Source: Streptomyces sp. NBC_00377 (GTDB taxonomy: Bacteria; Actinomycetota; Actinomycetes; Streptomycetales; Streptomycetaceae). From it: DNA of 64,000 nucleotides. The notes under the pieces are model-generated. The model was not told the origin of the DNA and did no database searches. It worked only from the letters and a program-made list of their open reading frames with translations. The stretch is taken from the NCBI RefSeq assembly GCF_036075115.1, contig NZ_CP107958.1:7440001-7504000 (forward strand). Direction: 5' to 3'. Below, piece by piece: positions 16,092-23,232 of this stretch. Position numbers and translations under genes: made by a program. Within the stretch, counting starts at the first letter, position 1. Every line of letters starts with the position of its first letter.

Positions 16092-16377
16092 AACGCGCTG
16101 CTCGAAGCCCCGGGGCCCGACACACGGCTCTGGGAAGGGGCGCACGCGCGGGGGCCGAGCCGGCAGCGGCCGGCGCGCGCCTTCACCACGACAGTGATCG
16201 CCGAGCCCTGATCGCCGACCCGCCCCCGTGACCGGCGGTTGAAACGACACAGTCGGCCTGTCCGTGCGCGGAAGTGATCACCGCCTGAAAGCGGTGTCAC
16301 GGATTCCGGCGAACTCCCGCTCAAACCGCGCGGGTGATCGCGTCGGAGGCGTCCGCTGCGTCATCATCACCCGCGAG

Positions 16378-16530
16378 ATGCTGGACACGACACAGAGCGA
16401 CGCCGCGCCGCCGCAGGACGAGCCGCGCGGGTGCCTCTTCGCCCTTTCCCAGCCACCGCTGATGATCTTTCTTGCGGTGATCGGGTGTCTGCTGCTCATG
16501 GCTTCGCTGCATGATCTGCTGCTGCTCTGA
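16378..16530 (+). CDS. 50-aa putative membrane peptide
   Basis: Residues 1-22 are polar with a PPQDEPRG stretch, and the rest is one hydrophobic helix ending in HDLLLL. The ATG at 16378 is chosen because the longer open frame from 16264 has no ribosome binding site and odd composition, but the 16378 site itself is only weakly supported by GCGAG. It is transcribed toward the 7-bp repeat array. It could be a chance frame, though the hydrophobic C-terminus with codon bias argues for a real small protein. Confidence 0.45.
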   Translation: MLDTTQSDAAPPQDEPRGCLFALSQPPLMIFLAVIGCLLLMASLHDLLLL

Positions 16531-16592
16531 GCCGTACCCGCGGTCCCCGGCGCCACCCGCCGGGGCCGCGTCGGCATCGAGGATCGTTCTGT

Positions 16593-16677
16593 CCGGAACC
16601 CGGAACCCGGAACCCGGAACCCGGAACCCGGAACCCGGAACCCGGAACCCGGAACCCGGAACCCGGAACCCGGAACC
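16593..16677. repeat. Tandem array of the 7-bp unit CCGGAAC (about 12 copies)
   Basis: There are 85 bp of near-perfect CCGGAAC repeats just beyond the stop of the CGNR gene and after the 50-aa frame. Seven is not a multiple of three, so copy-number changes would shift any frame through it. No gene is credible across it. Confidence 0.95.
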
Positions 16678-16700
16678 TGTTCTGCTCGGCGCGGCCGGAC

Positions 16701-17261
16701 TCAGCCCGCCGCCTCCTTGCGGCGCGCCCGGTAGGCGGCCACATGAAGGCGGTTGCCGCAGGTGCGGCTGTCGCAGTACCGGCGGGACCGGTTGCGGGAG
16801 AGGTCGACGAAGGCGCGCCGGCAGTCCGGGGCCTCGCAGCGCCGAAGCCGCTCCTGCTCCCCGGCCACCACGAAGAACGCCAGCGCCATGCCGCAGTCGG
16901 CCGCGAGATGGTCGGCGACCGAGGCGCCGGGCGCGAAATAGTGCACGTGCCAGTCGTAGCCGTCGTGATCCGTGAGGCGTGGCGTGGTGCCCGCGGCTGC
17001 GACGAGCTCGTTGATCGCCGCGGCGGCGGTCCGCGGCTCCGGGGCGGCGAAGATGCCGGCGAACCGGCCACGGACCCTGCGCACCGCGGACAGATCGAAC
17101 TCGGACAGCACACCGACATCGCTGATCTCGTGCTTTCGTACGAAATCAGCGAGAGCGGCGACATCCGGTAGCGCGTCCGGAGTCAGGTCGTCCTCCGGTG
17201 CGGTGTTCACCAGTTCCACGACGGCATCGAGCGCGCACCGGGTGTCGTGGGTGATCAGCAC
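16701..17261 (-). CDS. CGNR zinc-finger protein
   Basis: This 186-aa protein has an N-terminal stress-response-type ABATE domain (residues 1-130) and a C-terminal CGNR zinc finger, CEAPDCRRAFVD followed by RRYCDSRTCGNR, in which four Cys bind zinc and the basic stretch could contact DNA. Members are presumed transcription regulators. GTG 17261 is chosen because GGGAG lies 6 bp before it; the frame extends to 17471 without support. It sits between the 7-bp repeat array and ssgB, as a single gene. Confidence 0.85.
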   Translation of the reverse strand: MLITHDTRCALDAVVELVNTAPEDDLTPDALPDVAALADFVRKHEISDVGVLSEFDLSAVRRVRGRFAGIFAAPEPRTAAAAINELVAAAGTTPRLTDHDGYDWHVHYFAPGASVADHLAADCGMALAFFVVAGEQERLRRCEAPDCRRAFVDLSRNRSRRYCDSRTCGNRLHVAAYRARRKEAAG

Positions 17262-17545
17262 ATTTCGCTCCCTGGCCTGGGGGTCGGGCGGGCGCCCGCC
17301 GATGCTGGCCGATGGTAGCCGCACCGGGCCGCCGGGTGAGGGCCGCTCGCGGACCGGATTGCCCGGGCGCCGGACGCCGGGGGCCCGGGGAGACCTGCCC
17401 GCACCTGCGCGCACGGACCGCACGCACGCCGACGCCGCCCCACGGCAGCCCGTGGCGCGGCGTCGGCGCATGCCCTATTCGGTTGTCCTGGCCCGAGCCG
17501 TCTCCCCGAGTGGACGGCGCCGGGCAGCTCGGTGTGAGCCTCGCC

Positions 17546-17959
17546 CTAGCTCTCCGCCAGGATGTGCGAGAGCTCCTGATCGAGATCGAAGTGCCGGTGT
17601 TCCGTGCCCGGGGGCACGGCCGCGTCCGTCCGCTTCAGGAAGGACTCCAGGGCCCGCGCAGGGGCCTCGAGCAGGGCTTCGCCCTCGGGAGAGCTCAGGG
17701 CGATGCAGACGACGCCCTGACCGTGACTGCGCGACGGCCAGACACGGACGTCGCCGGTGCCCGTGGGCCGGTGCAGGCCCTCGGCGAGCAGGTCGCGGGC
17801 GAACACCCACTCGACGGTCTCCTCGGCACCGGTGTGGAAGGTGGCGTGCACGGCGTAGGGGTCGGCCGTGTCGTACCGCAGGCCTGCGGGGACAGGCAGG
17901 GATGACTCGCTCGACACAACGAGGCGCAGGTGCAGCTCGCAGCTGACCGTGGTGTTCAT
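17546..17959 (-). CDS. ssgB: Sporulation-specific cell division protein SsgB
   Basis: This SsgA-like protein of 137 aa has the length and sequence I remember for SsgB (starts MNTTVSCELHLRLVVS, ends LDQELSHILAES). In Streptomyces it marks septum sites in aerial hyphae and recruits FtsZ. ATG 17959 matches the family start, although only a weak GGCC-type binding site precedes it. It is divergent from the TIGR02611-type gene. A sigma-B/H-like promoter candidate lies upstream. Its presence fixes the organism as a morphologically complex actinomycete. Confidence 0.95.
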   Translation of the reverse strand: MNTTVSCELHLRLVVSSESSLPVPAGLRYDTADPYAVHATFHTGAEETVEWVFARDLLAEGLHRPTGTGDVRVWPSRSHGQGVVCIALSSPEGEALLEAPARALESFLKRTDAAVPPGTEHRHFDLDQELSHILAES

Positions 17960-18017
17960 AAGCGCCAGGGCCTTTCGCTCAGTGTGCGCTCGGGGATTCG
18001 CACGTCGGCGAAATCGA

Positions 18018-18044
18018 CATGCCACCTACGGTGGCGTTGTAAAC
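18018..18044 (-). promoter_or_regulatory. Possible sigma-H/B-type promoter of ssgB
   Basis: On the minus strand GTTTAC (18044-18039) and GGCATG (18023-18018) are 15 bp apart. This loosely fits the GTTT/GGGTA type used by stress and developmental sigma factors. ssgB is known to depend on SigH in S. coelicolor; the match here is imperfect, so the call is tentative. Confidence 0.35.
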
Positions 18045-18150
18045 CCCTCTGAGTGTTTTGCGTGCGTTTACGTAACTCTTCCGGCCGACACCGTGTACGC
18101 CCCGTACCACCATTCCGGTGACCGGATTCTCTCGGGTAGGGTCAGGCTGT

Positions 18151-18612
18151 ATGAACACGGGGAGTGACGAGCCGGGCGAGGCGGTCATGGCGGCGGACAG
18201 GTCGGAAACGGGCGAGGACGGGGACGGCCATCCCGGGCAGGGACTCGGCTCAAGGGCGCCCGAATTCGTCAAGGCGCGCCGCATGCTGCACCTGAGCTGG
18301 CAGGTCGGGGTCTTCGTGATCGGCCTCGCCGTCGTGGTCGCCGGCATCATCATGCTGCCGCTGCCCGGTCCCGGCTGGGTCGTCATCTTCGGCGGCATGG
18401 CGATCTGGGCGACCGAGTTCGTCTGGGCGCAGCTGGCGCTCCGCTGGACCAAACGCAAGGTCACCGAGGCGGCCCAGCGGGCGCTGGACCCGAAGGTCCG
18501 CCGCCGCAACATCACTCTGACCGTGATCGGCCTCGTGATCATCTCCGCACTCGTGGGTGTCTACGTGTGGAAGTTCGGCTTCGAGATGCCCTGGAAGATC
18601 AAGGATCAGTGA
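18151..18612 (+). CDS. TIGR02611-type membrane protein
   Basis: The 153-aa protein has a polar N-terminus (about 40 residues) and two or three membrane helices: VGVFVIGLAVVVAGIIMLPL, WVVIFGGMAIWATEFVWA and ITLTVIGLVIISALVGVYVW. The PGPGW turn between the first two is typical of a family found in actinobacteria with no known function. A -10-like TAGGGT (18137-18142) lies 8 bp before the ATG, so this may be leaderless; an alternative ATG at 18187 has GCGAGG before it. It is divergent from ssgB. Confidence 0.75.
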   Translation: MNTGSDEPGEAVMAADRSETGEDGDGHPGQGLGSRAPEFVKARRMLHLSWQVGVFVIGLAVVVAGIIMLPLPGPGWVVIFGGMAIWATEFVWAQLALRWTKRKVTEAAQRALDPKVRRRNITLTVIGLVIISALVGVYVWKFGFEMPWKIKDQ

Positions 18613-18690
18613 TCCGCCGCTGCGGTGCGGGGGAGGGCCGGCCGTGGTCACGGCCGCACCCTGACATGGGGTAATGTTCTTCCTGCGTCC

Positions 18691-18762
18691 GGGCGATTAG
18701 CTCAGTGGGAGAGCGCTTCGTTCACACCGAAGAGGTCACTGGTTCGAACCCAGTATCGCCCA
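18691..18762 (+). tRNA. tRNA-Val(CAC), copy 1
   Basis: The acceptor is GGGCGAT/ATCGCCC, the anticodon stem CTTCG/CGAAG, and the loop TTCACAC gives anticodon CAC. The discriminator is A and CCA is not encoded. It is identical over 72 nt to the gene at 29069. Confidence 0.96.
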
Positions 18763-18768
18763 CCCGGA

Positions 18769-18806
18769 ACGTCGGCCCGTCTGCGAGAACGCAGACGGGC
18801 CGACGT
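18769..18806 (+). terminator. Perfect 17-bp stem after tRNA-Val
   Basis: Positions 18769-18785 pair without mismatch with 18790-18806 around an AGAA loop, directly after the tRNA. Confidence 0.85.
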
Positions 18807-19209
18807 CGTTCACGCGGCAGTCGCCCCCCGGCGTCAAGAACACTTCGCCCCCGGCTCTGCTCCCGGCCCGGGTTCCCGACTCCCGACCCGGCTCCCGACT
18901 GCCGACCCAGGTTCCCGACCCCGGCTCCCGACTGTCGTCAGTCCGGCTTTCCACGTGCCCGGTCGTCCGTATCCACCGACCCGCTGTGTCCTGCCGAACG
19001 CAGTCCCACCATGCTCCCCTTCCTCGGACAACTCTTACTCCGCCAGGCAGATTCCACTCTCCGGCTCGCGTTCCTGACGACCGATCACCGGTTCGGCAGT
19101 TCGAACGCGCCTCCCTCACCTGCGAGTTCGTCCAAGAGATGCGCAGAAGCGGTCCTCGCGGCCGCGGTTCGCCGCCGGGCTCGCACGCAAGAAATTCCTG
19201 TCCGAATCA
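18807..19209. repeat. Intergenic stretch with degenerate CCCGACT/GGTTCCCGAC repeats
   Basis: Between about 18850 and 18930 the words GGCTCCCGACT and GGTTCCCGACC alternate irregularly, a decayed tandem repeat. The word GGGTTCC in it is the complement of the unit in the 16593-16677 array. The rest of this stretch lacks a believable gene; composition is less GC-biased than the coding DNA. Confidence 0.55.
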
Positions 19210-19238
19210 TTGACGCTCTCTCAACCCCCTCGTACCTT
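19210..19238 (+). promoter_or_regulatory. Promoter of the sugar-uptake operon
   Basis: TTGACG (19210-19215), a 17-bp spacer and TACCTT (19233-19238) form a good housekeeping promoter. The start point would fall at about 19245, inside the first operator-like palindrome. Confidence 0.75.
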
Positions 19239-19243
19239 GTGCC

Positions 19244-19269
19244 AGCAAGCGCTTTCTTGAAACGATTCA
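19244..19269 (+). promoter_or_regulatory. Two abutting LacI-family operator-like palindromes
   Basis: AGCAAGCGCTTTCT (19244-19257, centred on AAGCGCTT) and TGAAACGATTCA (19258-19269) abut each other at and just after the predicted transcription start. Both have the central CG of LacI/GalR operators. A repressor here would block the operon until its inducer is present. The regulator gene is not next to the operon. Confidence 0.6.
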
Positions 19270-19305
19270 TGCAAGCGGCAACGACGCTGCGGGGAGGGCC
19301 CGACT

Positions 19306-20595
19306 GTGGGAACCAGCAGGAATGTTGAGAGGCGAACGATCCTGAAGGCCGCGGGGGCGACGGCGGCCGCACTGGGCCTGGCCGCGACCACCGGGTGCGG
19401 GGGAGACAGCGGCACCTCGGCGGACGGAACGGTGACGATCCGTTACGCCTGGTGGGGTTCCGAGGACCGTGCGGGGCGTATCAACAAGACCATCGCGCTC
19501 TTCGAGAAGAAGTATCCGAAGATCAAGGTGAAAACGGACTTTCAGCCCTATGGCGACTTCTGGAAGAAGTTCAACACTCAGGCCTCCGGCGGGAATCCGC
19601 CGGACGTCTTCCAGAACGCGATTGGATTCCTGCGGAAATACGACGCGAAGAACGTGCTGCTCGATCTCGGCGCGCAGGTCAAGGCGGGCAACCTCTCCAT
19701 GGACGGCTTCCGGGCCGGGCTGGACAAATTCGGCGAGGTCGACGGCAAGCTCCTCGGAGTCCCGGTCGGTTCCAACTCGATGGCCCTGGTGATCGACAAG
19801 CCCGTCTACACCAAGGCAGGTGTCAAGCCCGTCCACGGCTGGACCTGGGACGATTTCGACGCGGCGATGAAGAAGATCCGCGACAAGGCGGGGCGTGCCG
19901 GCGACAGCGGCATGTACGGCGTGATGTACCTGTACGACCTCTATCTGCGCCAGAACGGCAAGGCGTTCTTCTCCCAGGACGGACTCGGTTTCACCGAGGC
20001 GGATCTGACGGACTGGTGGACCAAGGCCAAGAAGGGCGTCGAGGAGGGCCTCTACGCCGATCCCAAGAAGGTCGCCCAGATCAAGCCGAAGTCGGCGGTC
20101 TCCGGGGAACTCGCCGGCAGTGAGTTCACCTGGGACAACTTCACCGTCCGCTACACCTCGGAGGGCAAGAGCGAGTACGGTCTCGCGCCCATTCCGACGA
20201 CGGACGGCAAGAAGACCGGTCAGTACCTCGGATCCCTGATGCTCAGCGCCTCCAAGCGGACACAACACCCCAAGGAGGTCGCCCAGTTCATCGACTTCAT
20301 GGTGCATGATCCCGAGGTCGCCAAGATCATGGGCTACGACCGCGGTGTGCCCGCGACGCAGGCCCAGTTCGACGCGTTCAAGCCGACCGACGAGGTCAAC
20401 AAGGCGATCGCCGCCTACGAGACGTCCCTCGTCTCCTCGGGCGTCCTGGAGCCCATCACCCCGCACCCGAACGGTGCCGACATCTGTGAGTCGGCCTTCC
20501 TGCGCATCGCCGAGGAGCTCGCCCTGGGCACGCGCTCGGTGAGCGAGGCCGTCAAGCAGTTCTTCACCGAGTCGAAGACGGCTCTCGGCAGCTGA
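19306..20595 (+). CDS. Sugar ABC transporter substrate-binding lipoprotein
   Basis: This extracellular solute-binding protein (family 1, 429 aa) has a twin-arginine-like n-region (ERRTILKA), a hydrophobic segment and the lipobox AATTGC with Cys31, so it is lipid-anchored outside the membrane. The body has the SBP_bac_1 pattern (IRYAWWGSEDRAGRINK, GGNPPDVFQN, GYDRGVPATQAQF). GTG 19306 follows GGGGAGG at about 7 bp. It overlaps the first permease gene by one base. The downstream lyase suggests that the ligand is an oligosaccharide from pectin, probably of rhamnogalacturonan type. Confidence 0.9.
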   Translation: MGTSRNVERRTILKAAGATAAALGLAATTGCGGDSGTSADGTVTIRYAWWGSEDRAGRINKTIALFEKKYPKIKVKTDFQPYGDFWKKFNTQASGGNPPDVFQNAIGFLRKYDAKNVLLDLGAQVKAGNLSMDGFRAGLDKFGEVDGKLLGVPVGSNSMALVIDKPVYTKAGVKPVHGWTWDDFDAAMKKIRDKAGRAGDSGMYGVMYLYDLYLRQNGKAFFSQDGLGFTEADLTDWWTKAKKGVEEGLYADPKKVAQIKPKSAVSGELAGSEFTWDNFTVRYTSEGKSEYGLAPIPTTDGKKTGQYLGSLMLSASKRTQHPKEVAQFIDFMVHDPEVAKIMGYDRGVPATQAQFDAFKPTDEVNKAIAAYETSLVSSGVLEPITPHPNGADICESAFLRIAEELALGTRSVSEAVKQFFTESKTALGS

Positions 20596-21596
20596 TGGGA
20601 ACCACCGTGACACACGCCCCTGCGACGGAGGACCTGTTCAAGGACTCCGAGCCGCGGCACGGTCCGGTCGACACCCCGCGCCCCGCCGCCGTCAAGCGGC
20701 GGGGCCGCCGGGAGAACCTGGCCGGCTATCTCTTCATGTCCCCGTGGATCGCCGGATTCCTGCTGCTGACAGCGGGCCCGATGGTCGCCTCGCTCTACTT
20801 CGCGTTCACCGACTACAACCTGTTCGACGCGCCGAAGTGGATCGGGCTCGACAACTTCTCCGAGATGTTCGGCGACCCGCGCTGGCGCCACTCGGTGAAG
20901 GTGACGCTCTGGTACGTGGTCGTCGGCACGCCGCTCAAGCTGCTCCTGGCGCTCGCAGTGGCGCTGCTGCTCGCGCAGAAGCGGCGCGGCCAGGCCTTCT
21001 ACCGGGCCGCCTTCTACGCGCCCTCGCTGATCGGGGCGAGCGTCTCCGTCGCGATCGTCTGGAAGGCGATCTTCTCGGACGACGCGATCGTCGACCGTAC
21101 CCAGAAGGTCTTCGGGATCGATGTCGGCGGCTGGACCGGCGACCCCGAGATGATCATCTACAGCCTGGTGGCGCTCACCGTCTGGCAGTTCGGCGCTCCC
21201 ATGGTCATCTTCCTCGCCGGGCTCAAGCAGGTGCCTCGTGAGCTGTACGAGGCCGCCGAGGTCGACGGAGCCGGCAGGCTGCGCCGGTTCTGGAACATCA
21301 CCCTGCCGATGATTTCGCCGGTCCTCTTCTTCAACGTCCTGCTGGAGACGATCCACTCGTTCCAGATCTTCAGCTCGGCGTACATCGTGGGCGGCGGCGC
21401 CGGCAGCAACGCGTGCGGTCCCGCCGACGGTTCGATGGTCTACACCTGCTACCTCTATGTCCAGGGCTTCGAGAACAGCCGGATGGGCCTGGCCTCCGCC
21501 ATGGCCTGGATGCTGCTCGTCGCGGTCGCCCTGGTGACGGCGGTGCTGTTCTGGTCCCAGAAGCGCTGGGTGCACTACGAGGAGGGCGCCCGATGA
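20595..21596 (+). CDS. Sugar ABC transporter permease, MalF/LacF type
   Basis: The permease (333 aa) has a cytoplasmic N-terminal tail of about 35 residues and six membrane helices. Its EAA loop for ATPase docking is EAAEVDGAGRLRRFWNITLP. The ATG overlaps the upstream TGA by one base and its own stop overlaps the next ATG, so the three transporter genes are translationally coupled. No ATP-binding subunit is encoded nearby; in Streptomyces such importers usually share the ATPase MsiK, which I infer here. Confidence 0.9.
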   Translation: MGTTVTHAPATEDLFKDSEPRHGPVDTPRPAAVKRRGRRENLAGYLFMSPWIAGFLLLTAGPMVASLYFAFTDYNLFDAPKWIGLDNFSEMFGDPRWRHSVKVTLWYVVVGTPLKLLLALAVALLLAQKRRGQAFYRAAFYAPSLIGASVSVAIVWKAIFSDDAIVDRTQKVFGIDVGGWTGDPEMIIYSLVALTVWQFGAPMVIFLAGLKQVPRELYEAAEVDGAGRLRRFWNITLPMISPVLFFNVLLETIHSFQIFSSAYIVGGGAGSNACGPADGSMVYTCYLYVQGFENSRMGLASAMAWMLLVAVALVTAVLFWSQKRWVHYEEGAR

Positions 21597-22483
21597 GCGC
21601 GCAGGCCACCGACGTCACGCCGGCGCGATCCACGAAGGGCAGCCTCCGTCGCAGACTGCCCGGATCACTCGCCTGGCACCTGGGGTCGCTCGCGGTCCTC
21701 GCGGTGATCCTCTACCCGGTGATCTGGGTCATCGGCGGCTCCTTCAAGAAGAGCGAGGACATCGTCGGGAGTCTGGACCTCCTGCCGGGCGACCCGATCC
21801 TCGCGAACTACAAGGGGCTGGCCGACGGCATCGCGGACATTCCGATCTCTACGTTCTTCGTCAACTCGCTGCTGCTCGCGGTCGGTTCCGTCGTCGGCAT
21901 CGTGGTGTCCTGCTCGCTGACCGCGTACGCCTTCGCGAAGATCAGGTTCGCGGGCCGCAATCTGCTGTTCACGCTGATGATCGGCACCCTGCTGCTGCCG
22001 TACCACGTGCTGCTGATCCCGCAGTACGTGCTGTTCCGCAACCTGAACATGATCAACACGTACGCCCCGCTCCTGCTGGGGAAGTACCTGGCCACGGAGG
22101 CGTTCTTCGTCTTCCTGATGGTGCAGTTCATGCGCAATCTGCCCAGGGAACTCGACGAGGCGGCCCGCCTCGACGGCTGCGGGCATCTGCGCATCTACTG
22201 GTCGATCGTGCTCCCGCTGTGCCGGCCGGCCCTGATCACCAGCGCGATCTTCACCTTCATCAACTCCTGGAACGACTTCATGGGCCCGCTGATCTACCTC
22301 AACGAGCCCGACAAGTACACGGTCTCCCTCGGGCTGAAGATGTTCGTGGACCAGGAGGGCCTGGCCAACTACGGCGGCATGATCGCGATGTCGCTGGTCG
22401 CGCTCCTGCCGGTGCTCGCTTTCTTCGTCGCCTTCCAGCGCTATCTGATCGACGGCATGGCGACGTCCGGACTGAAGGGCTGA
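21593..22483 (+). CDS. Sugar ABC transporter permease, MalG type
   Basis: This is the second permease (296 aa) with six predicted helices and the EAA loop EAARLDGCGHLRIYWSIVLP. The short cytoplasmic tail after the last helix (RYLIDGMATSGLKG) is typical of MalG-type subunits. It starts at an ATG that overlaps the previous stop (ATGA). It pairs with the MalF-type subunit to form the translocation channel. Confidence 0.9.
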   Translation: MSAQATDVTPARSTKGSLRRRLPGSLAWHLGSLAVLAVILYPVIWVIGGSFKKSEDIVGSLDLLPGDPILANYKGLADGIADIPISTFFVNSLLLAVGSVVGIVVSCSLTAYAFAKIRFAGRNLLFTLMIGTLLLPYHVLLIPQYVLFRNLNMINTYAPLLLGKYLATEAFFVFLMVQFMRNLPRELDEAARLDGCGHLRIYWSIVLPLCRPALITSAIFTFINSWNDFMGPLIYLNEPDKYTVSLGLKMFVDQEGLANYGGMIAMSLVALLPVLAFFVAFQRYLIDGMATSGLKG

Positions 22484-22489
22484 CCCGGC

Positions 22490-23089
22490 ATGGCCGAGGT
22501 ACGCGTCAGGGCCAGGGCCCCGCGGGGCGAGTCCGCCTTCGCGGAACGGTTCGCGGTGTTCGCCGAGTGTCTCCTGACCGGGGTGTGGATCGCGGTGGCC
22601 TCGCTGGGCGTGGTCACCTACCCGGCCGCCTTCGCCGCGGGGTCGCGTCATCTGCGCCGGCGCATCGCCCACGAGGCGGGCGGATGGCGGGAGTTCGCCG
22701 CGGACTTCCGGTCGGCGGTGCGCGGCGGATGGCTCGCCGGGCTCGCCGGGTGGGCGGCGCTCGCCGCGGTCTGGGTGGACGTGCAGGCCGTGCGGGCCGG
22801 GATTCCCGGCGGTCCGCTGGTAGGGGCCGTCGGCGTGTTCGCGCTGATCGGGCTCGCCGTCGCCGGACTCCGCGCGGCGGCCGTGTGGACACCGGACGGC
22901 ACCTGGCGGGCGCTGCTCGTTGAGGCAGGCCGACGGACCGTGCTCGACCCGGCGGGCTCCTTCCTGATCGTCGGGGGCCTGGCCGTGGTCGCCCTGTCCG
23001 CGTGGTTCGTCGCTCCGCTGGCGGCCCCCGTGCTCGGTGCCGTCGCGGCGGCCGCCGTCGCGGTGGAGGAACGCCACCGGCGTCGCTGA
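22490..23089 (+). CDS. DUF624/YesL-like membrane protein
   Basis: This 199-aa integral membrane protein has four to five hydrophobic helices and the N-terminal pattern of YesL (VFAECLLTGVWIAVASLGVVTYPAAFAA). It sits 6 bp after the second permease, so it is part of the operon. YesL-type proteins occur beside sugar transporters and pectin-degradation genes in Bacillus, which agrees with the lyase downstream. Its molecular role is not known; it may assist the transporter. Confidence 0.75.
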   Translation: MAEVRVRARAPRGESAFAERFAVFAECLLTGVWIAVASLGVVTYPAAFAAGSRHLRRRIAHEAGGWREFAADFRSAVRGGWLAGLAGWAALAAVWVDVQAVRAGIPGGPLVGAVGVFALIGLAVAGLRAAAVWTPDGTWRALLVEAGRRTVLDPAGSFLIVGGLAVVALSAWFVAPLAAPVLGAVAAAAVAVEERHRRR

Positions 23090-23168
23090 GGGCGGCGCCC
23101 CTCCTCTCGGGCCGGCGCCCAGGCGCCACGCCTTCCTCTGTCATGCCCCTGACATTCACACCTTCATT

Positions 23169-23212
23169 CCCGCACCGCCTCCCGCACCGCCTCCCGCACT
23201 GCTCCCGCACGG
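23169..23212. repeat. Short 12-bp direct repeats before the lyase gene
   Basis: CCCGCACCGCCT occurs twice in tandem (23169-23192), followed by two diverged partial copies (CCCGCACTGCT, CCCGCACGG). They lie 20-60 bp before the ATG, in the untranslated part of the operon or around an internal start. Confidence 0.7.
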
Positions 23213-23232
23213 AACGGAAAGGCTGTATCGCT

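Noticed and set aside
16593..16677. CRISPR array
   Set aside because: The units are 7 bp with no spacers and no cas genes are present, so it is a simple tandem repeat.
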